Source: RGIG4140 sp045532865
GTDB taxonomy: Bacteria; Pseudomonadota; Alphaproteobacteria; CAAHEQ01; UBA3637
NCBI GenBank assembly: GCA_045532865.1
Contig: JAZSGT010000045.1
Coordinates: 1 to 54,138, forward strand
Length of the DNA: 54,138 nt
Direction: 5' to 3'
The notes under the pieces are model-generated. The model saw only the letters and a list, made by a program, of their open reading frames with translations, had not been told where the DNA came from and ran no database searches. This document shows, piece by piece, positions 33,119 through 40,582 of the stretch. A program made the position numbers and the translations under genes. Each line of letters begins with the position of its first letter. Within the stretch, counting starts at the first letter, position 1.

Positions 33119-34684
33119 ATGTCAAATAACAGTCATGGAAACAAAAATGAAATAGAAATAGTTAATTATCTTAATAATAAAAAAATTAAAGAATTGAACT
33201 TAAATTGTAAGGAATTTATTAAGTATATCGCAAAAACAAAAAATATACTGATAGAAAAATCAACACGTATATTTGCTGAATATGAAGAAAACAATAGATT
33301 AAAACAAGATTTTTATATTCGAATAGGTGACAAAAAATTTGGAATAAGCTGCAAAATGGGAAGTGGAAATTCTTGCCATCAAGAAAAAATAACCGATTTT
33401 ATCCAATACATAAAAGAAGAATTTAATGCAAGTGATGATATTTGCAGCGCATGGCTGTTTTTTATTTGGGCAGATGGGACAACAGATGGTTCAGGGAGTA
33501 AAGAAAAAGATTCTTCAGGGAAAATAAAATGTCGTTTTTCATCAAGTGTATTTAAAAAAAATTATCCTAATAAACGAAAGTTATTGCAACGTTTTTTAGA
33601 TAAAAATATAGAAGCTTTATTAACCCATGTCTTATTCGAAGGACGTTTTAATAGTTGTGTTGATTTTATTTATCATGGCACTTTTAAAAATGGGCGATGG
33701 ATTTCAAAAGAAGCCGTTATTGATTATCAAAAAAAACTTCACAAACACAAATCTAATACATGTTTAAACCTTGGAAATTTAAGTGCTCAAGCTTGGAATA
33801 TCTCTCAAAAAGGAACAAGCGAAAAAAAGCGTGGCGTTATTCAATTTAAATATTCTAAAATGAGTCAAGATTTTGATGCAATTATGAAAAATAGTTTAGA
33901 AAATATAGGCACGTTCCAAGGTAATATTGAAGAGTATAACTTATCCAAAATATTAAATTCGAATAAAACAAATCAAATGTGGAAAATACTTTTACCTTAT
34001 GAAAAGGATTTCTCTTCCTATTTCATAATAAAGGTATCAAATAAACAATATTCAGAACTAAGCAAAAAATATGTTTTACCCAAAAGTGATGCCTATATTG
34101 TAAAAGGCAATTTTTCAAACACATTTTTGCTTAGCAAAGAATTTAACATTGAGGAAGATGATATTAAAACTTTTGAATATAAAATTGTCAGCAATTCTGG
34201 AATTTCAATTAAAAAGAAGGATTCAAACACATACACAATTCAAAAACTAACAAGAAATTCATTTTTAAAATTATTTTCTATTTTGGATGATGCAAATTTC
34301 ATTATGGCTTCACTGCTGATATATAGCAATCCAAAAGAAACCTATAAAAACACCAAAATACTTAATGATTTTGGTTATACTGAAAATACATTTTTTAAGA
34401 AGTGTAAAAATGAAATGAATATAGAATATTCTAAAGACGATCAAACACTTTTTTGGAATACAATAAGACAACAAGGACAAAAAATTGTAAAAAAGACAAT
34501 TAAAGAAAATATAGAAATTTGGGAAAAAATATTTACAGGAAAAGGGTGGTTTAAAGATCCCTATTTTTCATCTTTTATTTACAGCCATGGTAAAATTCAA
34601 AAATGTATTTTAACTGATTTCTCAATCACAACGGGTTCAGGAAGAAGCAAAGGAATATACACCATTGAAATTCGACCCTGCTGA
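33119..34684 (+). CDS. Probable type II restriction endonuclease
   Basis: This 521-residue protein follows the two methyltransferases by 45 bases, behind GGAGGGG. No family name can be given. The N-terminal region has a beta-rich segment QDFYIRIGDKKFGISCKMGS that could be a PD-(D/E)xK-type core: Asp64, then after two strands S-C-Lys79, with the usual acidic residue replaced by Ser. The rest is alpha/beta with basic and aromatic residues and no membrane segment. Position and size argue for the cleaving partner of the modification pair. A DNA-binding or helper role is the alternative. Confidence 0.6.
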   Translation: MSNNSHGNKNEIEIVNYLNNKKIKELNLNCKEFIKYIAKTKNILIEKSTRIFAEYEENNRLKQDFYIRIGDKKFGISCKMGSGNSCHQEKITDFIQYIKEEFNASDDICSAWLFFIWADGTTDGSGSKEKDSSGKIKCRFSSSVFKKNYPNKRKLLQRFLDKNIEALLTHVLFEGRFNSCVDFIYHGTFKNGRWISKEAVIDYQKKLHKHKSNTCLNLGNLSAQAWNISQKGTSEKKRGVIQFKYSKMSQDFDAIMKNSLENIGTFQGNIEEYNLSKILNSNKTNQMWKILLPYEKDFSSYFIIKVSNKQYSELSKKYVLPKSDAYIVKGNFSNTFLLSKEFNIEEDDIKTFEYKIVSNSGISIKKKDSNTYTIQKLTRNSFLKLFSILDDANFIMASLLIYSNPKETYKNTKILNDFGYTENTFFKKCKNEMNIEYSKDDQTLFWNTIRQQGQKIVKKTIKENIEIWEKIFTGKGWFKDPYFSSFIYSHGKIQKCILTDFSITTGSGRSKGIYTIEIRPC

Positions 34685-34737
34685 AAGATTTATTTTTTCT
34701 AACATCTGAATTTTAAAACAAGTTTTAGCAAAACAGA

Positions 34738-34806
34738 TAAAACCCCTTTTTTTAACCGTAGTGTACAAAAAAAAAGCGTACATAAGGTTGAAAAAGGGGT
34801 TTTTAG
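34738..34806. terminator. Long bidirectional terminator between the RM operon and a lipoprotein gene
   Basis: AAAACCCCTTTTT (from 34739) pairs with AAAAAGGGGTTTT (34791-34804), with inner pairing of AACC/GGTT and GTAC/GTAC. A and T runs on both sides suit both converging genes. Confidence 0.75.
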
Positions 34807-34826
34807 ATATCCTATAAAATTTGTTT

Positions 34827-35120
34827 TTATTGGATGCAGACTGTTGAAGCTGGAATCGTTATCATAAGCGAACCAGAAACGCCTGGATTGATTTGACAGG
34901 CTGATTGACCCATTGAACAGCCACAAGATGGCATTGGAGCTGCAGGAGCTACCATTGGACGAACAACTGGTGCCACTGGAGCGACAGGAGCTGGTGCAAC
35001 AACAGGTGCTTGCATTGGAGCACGTTCTTCATCAACAACGGTATAAGCCTCTGGCTCACCCAAATAATGGCAACCTGACAATGTTGTAAGAGCAAGTGCC
35101 ACAGCAAGAAGTTTTTTCAT
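34827..35120 (-). CDS. Small Pro/Ala/Val-rich lipoprotein
   Basis: This 97-residue protein has a lipoprotein signal with lipobox LSGC (Cys17). The mature part is a Pro/Ala/Val-rich spacer (about 36-66, repeats of APV and PVAP) followed by CGCSMGQSAC and a short hydrophobic tail ending in VCIQ. It is probably anchored in the outer membrane with the Cys-containing end reaching into the periplasm. It has an almost perfect promoter at 35160-35188, which suggests high expression. No known family. Confidence 0.75.
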   Translation of the reverse strand: MKKLLAVALALTTLSGCHYLGEPEAYTVVDEERAPMQAPVVAPAPVAPVAPVVRPMVAPAAPMPSCGCSMGQSACQINPGVSGSLMITIPASTVCIQ

Positions 35121-35159
35121 TAGATGTTTCCTCCTAAAATATTAAGCTTAACAGAAGAA

Positions 35160-35188
35160 ATTATAACATGTTTATTTTTTGATTTCAA
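35160..35188 (-). promoter_or_regulatory. Strong promoter of the lipoprotein gene
   Basis: Minus strand TTGAAA (35183-35188), 17 bases, TGTTATAAT with TATAAT at 35160-35165. Confidence 0.8.
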
Positions 35189-35212
35189 GAAAAATTTAAT
35201 CAATTTAAAGTG

Positions 35213-36190
35213 TTAATTTTTCCCTAGCTCTTTTTGATAAAGTTGATACGTTGTTTGAATAATGTTTTCAAGCGAACTGTGTTTTGGTTGCCAACCAAGC
35301 AATTCATTGGCTTTTAAAGAGACAGCCATCAATGCTGCAGGATCACCTGGGCGTCTATCCCCCATTTGATAATTCACCTTTTTACCTGTAACACGTTCAG
35401 CTTCATCAATCATTTCTTTTACTGAGTGGCCTGTTCCTGTTCCCAGATTTAAAATTTGACTTTGATTTTCTTTTTTCAAATACTCAAGTGCCAAATAATG
35501 AGCAAAAGCCAAATCAGAAACATGGATATAATCACGCACACAAGTACCATCTTTTGTGGGATAGTCAGAGCCAAAAACCGTCATTTGAGGACGCACAGAA
35601 AAAATCGTTTCCATAATAATGGGCAACAAGTTTTGAGGATTTTTTTCCATCCCTTTTACATCCCCTTCAGCATCATATCCCACAGCATTAAAATAACGCA
35701 ATGCAACAAATTTAATGTCTTTTAAACGGTCATACCAAGAAAGAACATCTTCAATTACCTTTTTTGAAAAACCATAAAAATTAATCGGGTCAAGTGGTGT
35801 TGTTTCATCCAAAATGGATCTATCTGGCATACCATAAACAGCAGCAGTTGATGAAAAAACAAAATATTTCACCTTATTTTTAACCATTGCATTTAAAACA
35901 TTGACTGTACCATTCAAGTTATTAAGCGCATACATATCTGGGTGCTCCATTGATTCACCCACTGCTTTTTTGGCTGCCAAATGAATAACACCATCCACGC
36001 CTTGCATTGCTTTTTCAAGCGTTGGAATATCCAAAATATCTCCTTCAACAAACTCAGCCTCATCAAACAAATTGATTGTTTGGCCTGTTGAAAGGTTATC
36101 ATAAACACGCACTTCAACCCCATGAGATAAAAGCTCTTTCACCACATGAGATCCAATATAACCTGCCCCACCAACAACCAATATACGCAT
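35213..36190 (-). CDS. galE: UDP-glucose 4-epimerase
   Basis: GalE interconverts UDP-glucose and UDP-galactose with bound NAD. The start at 36190 (MRILVVGGAGYIGSH) lies behind AAAGGAG and gives 325 residues, the usual length; the longer frame overlaps the upstream gene. The Rossmann GGAGYIGSH motif, the catalytic Ser in VFSSTAAVYG, and the NPINFYGFSK-like segment with the Y-x-x-x-K pair (Tyr-Gly-Phe-Ser-Lys) are clear. The C-terminal RRPGDPAAL is typical. The start codon is only 2 bases after the stop of the superoxide dismutase gene, so they are one operon. Confidence 0.95.
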   Translation of the reverse strand: MRILVVGGAGYIGSHVVKELLSHGVEVRVYDNLSTGQTINLFDEAEFVEGDILDIPTLEKAMQGVDGVIHLAAKKAVGESMEHPDMYALNNLNGTVNVLNAMVKNKVKYFVFSSTAAVYGMPDRSILDETTPLDPINFYGFSKKVIEDVLSWYDRLKDIKFVALRYFNAVGYDAEGDVKGMEKNPQNLLPIIMETIFSVRPQMTVFGSDYPTKDGTCVRDYIHVSDLAFAHYLALEYLKKENQSQILNLGTGTGHSVKEMIDEAERVTGKKVNYQMGDRRPGDPAALMAVSLKANELLGWQPKHSSLENIIQTTYQLYQKELGKN

Positions 36191-36192
36191 TT

Positions 36193-36804
36193 TTATTCTC
36201 CTTTTACTTTTTGATAATTTTGAGCCACAAACGCCCAATTTAAACATTCATGGACCACTTTTGACAAATACTCAGCTCTTAAATTTTGATGATCCAAATA
36301 ATAGGCATGTTCCCACACATCAATTGCCATCAAAGCATTTGTAAATCCTTTTGTTAAAGGTGTTTCAGCATTTGAAGATGTTATTACTTTTAAAACACCC
36401 CTTTCTTCAACAAGCCAAACATAACCACTACCAAAAAGCTTAACCCCTTTATCAATAAGTTCTTGTTTTAAAACATCAAAAGAGCCAAAATCTTTCATAA
36501 TTTTTTCCATCAAAAAAGAAGGAACTTCTTTTTTCTTTGGATCATTGGTTAAAGATGAAAAATAAATTTCATGATTATAAACTTGAGCTGCATTGTTAAA
36601 CAAAACAGTGTAAAGAGTATCCCCTGCTGCCCTTAAAATAATATTTTCTAAAGACAAATTTTCCATATCTGAGTGTTGAATCAATTCATTTGTCTTATTT
36701 ACATATCCAACATAATGTTTATCATGATGATAGAAAAATGTTTCTTTTGAAATAAGCGGCTCTAATGCGTCATAAGAAAATTCAAGTTCTTTTGCTTTAA
36801 TCAT
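36193..36804 (-). CDS. Superoxide dismutase, Fe/Mn type
   Basis: The enzyme converts superoxide into oxygen and hydrogen peroxide. The 203-residue length is normal. Metal ligands are visible: the first His in FFYHHDKHYVGYV, the second in AAQVYNHEIYF, and Asp and His in DVWEHAYYLDHQN. The segment FGSGYVWLV is the conserved core in place of the more common GSGWAWL. Motifs alone do not decide between iron and manganese, though the overall pattern is nearer to the iron form. It leads the sod-galE operon, with its own promoter at 36829-36857. Confidence 0.93.
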   Translation of the reverse strand: MIKAKELEFSYDALEPLISKETFFYHHDKHYVGYVNKTNELIQHSDMENLSLENIILRAAGDTLYTVLFNNAAQVYNHEIYFSSLTNDPKKKEVPSFLMEKIMKDFGSFDVLKQELIDKGVKLFGSGYVWLVEERGVLKVITSSNAETPLTKGFTNALMAIDVWEHAYYLDHQNLRAEYLSKVVHECLNWAFVAQNYQKVKGE

Positions 36805-36828
36805 CCCAATCTCCTTTTATTTTGCTAA

Positions 36829-36857
36829 ATTATACACATATTATCACATAATAACAA
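36829..36857 (-). promoter_or_regulatory. Promoter of the sod-galE operon
   Basis: Minus strand TTGTTA (36852-36857), 17 bases, TATAAT (36829-36834). The spacer contains TTATGTGATAATA, a partly palindromic stretch that could be a regulator site. Confidence 0.7.
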
Positions 36858-36886
36858 GCAAAATAAAATGAAAGAGGAAAACTTTT

Positions 36887-38845
36887 TTAACGGGAATAAT
36901 TTCTTTGTTTTTGAACTTGTTTTAAAGGCAAAAACTGTTCTTCTTCATTTTGCATAAATTTCACATTTTCAACCCCAATAAATGAGGCAACATTTTGCCT
37001 TACTTTTAGCGCTTCTTTTTGTATCATTAAATAAGACTTAATCATATCTAACGATACATTTTTTTGAAACAAACACAAACTTTTCTTTTCATTTTTAGAA
37101 GCATTCAAAACAGCTTTTAAGGGTAAATTTCTTGCATCTAAACGCTCATATACTTCTGTTTTATAGCGTTTAGAAGTAATCTCATCCATCACACAACCAA
37201 CATATGTTTTTGCTTTTAAACACAAATGCGAAAAAGGCGTTTTTTTCAGTAAATTCTCAGCAACAACCAACCCTGTTTTTGTTTCAAAAAAAGCTGGTTC
37301 ATTTTGCATTTTGTTGCGTTTATCTTTTTTAAGCTCTTTTAAATATTCTCTTAATAAGTCGCAATCTCCCACCATTGAATAATCAACTTTAACATAAGAT
37401 TTTGGCTCTTTAATTGGAACACGATAAAAATCGTTCAACACCAAACGCTTCACATTATCAACCATTTCTCCATCTTCAACGGTATAAAGAGCCTTGTTTT
37501 GCTTATCAACTTTAAAATTAACACCATAGTTTTCATAAAAAGAAAGAACTTCTTCTTGCCTTTTAGATGGCAAATCCGACAAGCAAAGATGTACCTTGTC
37601 ATCCCCCAAAACAAGATGATTGATACAAAGCAGTGAAACATCCTCTTTTTCTGTATCGACATAAGCACATTTTTGATTAAGCTCATCCAAAAAAGCATCC
37701 GACAAAACCGTTTGTTTTTCTTTATTTTCACCAAAAACCTCTTTCAATAAATCTGGCATTTGAAAGCGTTTGAAAAAAACATTTTTAACCACCTCTTTTT
37801 GATAATGAGCTGAATTACAAAACGGATAACACTTTGGATAATAATCATAAATATCAAAAAATTCTTGCATCAATTTTTGTGATTGTTTTGGCGAAATATA
37901 ACCCTTTTTAACAAAATGAAGCAAGGCCCGATTTCTTGATTTTGTATCCATCAACACCATTGCTGAAAAAAGCTGTTTTGAACGAAACGCCGTCAACCGT
38001 TCCACCGTCATTGACGAAAATGAAGGATATGCCTCTTTTATTTGTTGTTTAACAATCAAAATCAAAGGCTTGGTCGGATAATCCTCACGCACAAATGATT
38101 CCATATAAAACGATTTTCCAAACTGTTCAGCTTCATCAATATACTGTATTAAAGGATAAAAAAAACGATCAAATTTTTGATACAAATGAGCCCGTTCTAA
38201 ATGTCCGAGTTCATGCAATACCGTTTCAAGCGAAGAAGCATCAAAAATATCACGATAAATAGAAATAGATTTTGTTTTTGCAATCGTTGTTCCAATTGAA
38301 TCCATCCTTAAAAAATACCCATTATCTGGAACAATATTCACACCTTCTTTTAAATGCACTTTTAACAATTTTATTTCATCAATAATATGTGGATAATCTT
38401 TTATGCTTTTTTCAAGCAATTCAAAAAAATCATCTTCATCTACATACAAATACGCATTTGATGGCAACTTAATACGTGGAAAATTAAAATTCTCAACCAT
38501 CCACTTTGCAACGCCTGAGGGAACTTTTAACTCCAACAAACGAGCCATTCTTTCAGTTTCTTTAACAACTTTGTTTGATGAATCTTGCTTTGAAAAAACA
38601 TATTTTGACCCATCATCCAAATCTAAAGAAAAATAAAGCTCATCATCATCTAACAAAAGCTCTCGTTGATAAGCTGGCAACTCATGAAACCATTGGCTAA
38701 CTGTTCGAATTTCTTTATATTTAAAATTTAAAGGTTTCAGCAACTCTGCAACAATTTGCGTTGCATTTTGCTCATTCACTTCCATTTTTTTAGCAATAAA
38801 ATCCAACAAGGAAAAAGGAACATTTTTTTCTTTTTTTATTGCCAT
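36887..38845 (-). CDS. Large soluble protein with a HELGH metallopeptidase-like motif
   Basis: This 652-residue protein is not recognised. Near residue 212 it has VLHELGHLERAHL, the HExxH zinc-binding motif with a further His five residues on, flanked by hydrophobic residues as in zincins. The rest is mixed alpha/beta, Lys-rich, with no signal or membrane segment, so it acts in the cytosol or is exported by a signal-free route. It starts 9 bases after the PyrD-like gene and is co-transcribed with it. A third zinc ligand of the usual Glu/His type cannot be placed with certainty. Peptidase activity is therefore suggested, not shown. Confidence 0.6.
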   Translation of the reverse strand: MAIKKEKNVPFSLLDFIAKKMEVNEQNATQIVAELLKPLNFKYKEIRTVSQWFHELPAYQRELLLDDDELYFSLDLDDGSKYVFSKQDSSNKVVKETERMARLLELKVPSGVAKWMVENFNFPRIKLPSNAYLYVDEDDFFELLEKSIKDYPHIIDEIKLLKVHLKEGVNIVPDNGYFLRMDSIGTTIAKTKSISIYRDIFDASSLETVLHELGHLERAHLYQKFDRFFYPLIQYIDEAEQFGKSFYMESFVREDYPTKPLILIVKQQIKEAYPSFSSMTVERLTAFRSKQLFSAMVLMDTKSRNRALLHFVKKGYISPKQSQKLMQEFFDIYDYYPKCYPFCNSAHYQKEVVKNVFFKRFQMPDLLKEVFGENKEKQTVLSDAFLDELNQKCAYVDTEKEDVSLLCINHLVLGDDKVHLCLSDLPSKRQEEVLSFYENYGVNFKVDKQNKALYTVEDGEMVDNVKRLVLNDFYRVPIKEPKSYVKVDYSMVGDCDLLREYLKELKKDKRNKMQNEPAFFETKTGLVVAENLLKKTPFSHLCLKAKTYVGCVMDEITSKRYKTEVYERLDARNLPLKAVLNASKNEKKSLCLFQKNVSLDMIKSYLMIQKEALKVRQNVASFIGVENVKFMQNEEEQFLPLKQVQKQRNYSR

Positions 38846-38854
38846 GAAAAAACC

Positions 38855-40033
38855 TTAATCTACAAAAATATCTCTTTTATTATAAGAGTCTTTTTTTTCT
38901 TCTTCAGCAATAAAAGTATCCAAATCAACTTTTGCCCCTCTTAATGAAGCAACTGTTTGCCCTCTTTTATCCATCAAAAGACCTAAATTTTTAATCATTT
39001 TAAGAACAATATCAGGACCTTTATATAAAAGAACAGAGTTTAATTGAACACAAGAAGCCCCCATTTCAATCGCCTCATACGCATCTTGTGCTGAAAAAAT
39101 ACCCCCAGCAGCCACAATATCCATACGACCTCTTGTTTCTAAATAGAAGCGTTTAACAAGTGCAAGCACATCTTTTTTAAGTGGTACACCCGTAATAAAA
39201 GAATCATCTGCAAACATATTACGTTTTTTACGTTTAAATAATGAACGCATTTGACGGGCTGCATCAGCAGGACCAGCCACAATAATTGCATCAACGCCTG
39301 CTTTTTGACAAGTGCTTGAAATCAACTTAACTTCAAGATCACTTAAATCATAAGGAACTTTAACCGTCAATTTCGGTGGCGCCAAAGGCGCAGATAAGTA
39401 AAGAGCCCCTTTAATATCCAACAAAATTGGCAACAATGTTGTTTCATCAGACAACATTTGCGCCAATGACATACTTGGATGTGACAAGTTTACAGAAACA
39501 TAATCAACATATGGCGCCACACGTGAAGCCATTTGATGATAATCGTTTCCATACCCATAAATTGCTGTTGCTGAAGATTTAAATTCTTCCCCCCCAGAGC
39601 CAAACGAAATCAAACTAGCACCAACAAGTGTTGGCAAATGACGGCGTCCAGCCAAAATTTGAACACCCTTTCCAATCCCTGGATTAGGCGTTGCAGAAGC
39701 ATGCGTGTGAATTGCTTTATGAGAAAGTAAAAATGTGCTTTTTTCTTTAGAAGAATCTGCAAGCAAGGTAAAAGAACCTAATTCACCAAAAGTAATCCCC
39801 AATGGGGCCAATAAATCAAAATAACGCCCATTTCTATCAAAATCAGAACTTAAACCAAATGGTGTAGACAGCGTTTTACCCAAAAACTTTGTCTTTAACT
39901 TAGGGCTAATCCGTTTAAGAGGGAAAAATATCTGGCTTTTTAAACCAATCAACACAATCTTTTTAGCCAATCGAGGACCCCCGATATGTTTTGACATATA
40001 CATCAAAAAATAAAACACAAAGCGATAAAACAT
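38855..40033 (-). CDS. Dihydroorotate dehydrogenase-like FMN protein with altered active site
   Basis: The start at 40033 follows AGGGGAAA and gives 392 residues. The fold matches quinone-type (class 2) PyrD: N-terminal hydrophobic helices, VSVNLSHPS near 180, KVPYDLSD near 240, and the FMN phosphate site AAGGIFSAQDAYEAIEMGASCVQL with YKGPDIV. In true enzymes the NxS(S/C)PN segment carries the catalytic base, Ser in class 2 and Cys in class 1; here that place is His185 (NLSHPS). The class 2 substrate segment PRLFR..N..GFNN also reads differently (ATPNPGIGKG). It may be a paralog with another substrate, so the name pyrD is not applied. Confidence 0.75.
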   Translation of the reverse strand: MFYRFVFYFLMYMSKHIGGPRLAKKIVLIGLKSQIFFPLKRISPKLKTKFLGKTLSTPFGLSSDFDRNGRYFDLLAPLGITFGELGSFTLLADSSKEKSTFLLSHKAIHTHASATPNPGIGKGVQILAGRRHLPTLVGASLISFGSGGEEFKSSATAIYGYGNDYHQMASRVAPYVDYVSVNLSHPSMSLAQMLSDETTLLPILLDIKGALYLSAPLAPPKLTVKVPYDLSDLEVKLISSTCQKAGVDAIIVAGPADAARQMRSLFKRKKRNMFADDSFITGVPLKKDVLALVKRFYLETRGRMDIVAAGGIFSAQDAYEAIEMGASCVQLNSVLLYKGPDIVLKMIKNLGLLMDKRGQTVASLRGAKVDLDTFIAEEEKKDSYNKRDIFVD

Positions 40034-40066
40034 ACTTTCCCCTATTTTAAAATTAAATCTTTTTCC

Positions 40067-40095
40067 ACTATACAAAAATAAAAACATTTTCGCAA
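40067..40095 (-). promoter_or_regulatory. Promoter of the PyrD-like gene
   Basis: Minus strand TTGCGA (40090-40095), 17 bases, TATAGT (40067-40072). It is divergent from the rpoZ promoter 34 bases away. Confidence 0.55.
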
Positions 40096-40128
40096 GAAAG
40101 TTTTTACATTAATTTTATTTTTTTTAAC

Positions 40129-40157
40129 TTGATTTTTTTGTAAAATAAGAATATAAT
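40129..40157 (+). promoter_or_regulatory. Promoter of the rpoZ-relA/spoT-acpS operon
   Basis: TTGATT (40129-40134), 17 bases, TATAAT (40152-40157). Confidence 0.75.
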
Positions 40158-40199
40158 TCCAGCATATATGTTTTTTTATTTTAAGAAAGGAAAATTTCA

Positions 40200-40559
40200 A
40201 TGGCTCGCGTGACCGTAGAAGATTGTGTCAACAAAATTCCAAACCGTTTCGATTTAATTTTAACAGCAGCTAGCCGTGCCAAATCATTAGATGCTGGAGC
40301 TCCTTTAACAGTGAGCAGAGATAACGATAAAAACACTGTTATCGCTTTAAGAGAAATTGAAGAAGAAACAATCAATATTGAGCAACAAAAAGACAATATG
40401 ATTTCTTCACTCCAACACTACGCTCGCCCACAAATTCAATCTGTTCAAAAAGAAGATGAACAAGACATTCAAGCAGAACTCACCTCTTCACTTTACACAG
40501 ATACAGAATTTGAAGAATCAGATTCATTCCAAGTTTTTGACGATATCAATAACGCTTAA
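40200..40559 (+). CDS. rpoZ: RNA polymerase omega subunit
   Basis: Omega helps fold and hold the beta' subunit of RNA polymerase and forms part of one (p)ppGpp site in proteobacteria. The 119-residue protein has the family start MARVTVEDCVNKIPNRFDLI and the segment AASRAKSLDAGA, followed by KNTVIALREIEEETI. The C-terminal ~45 residues are acidic and not conserved in the family. It is the first gene of an operon with the (p)ppGpp enzyme, the usual order in alphaproteobacteria. Confidence 0.95.
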   Translation: MARVTVEDCVNKIPNRFDLILTAASRAKSLDAGAPLTVSRDNDKNTVIALREIEEETINIEQQKDNMISSLQHYARPQIQSVQKEDEQDIQAELTSSLYTDTEFEESDSFQVFDDINNA

Positions 40560-40582
40560 TCTTATATCAAAGGGGTCGCCCT

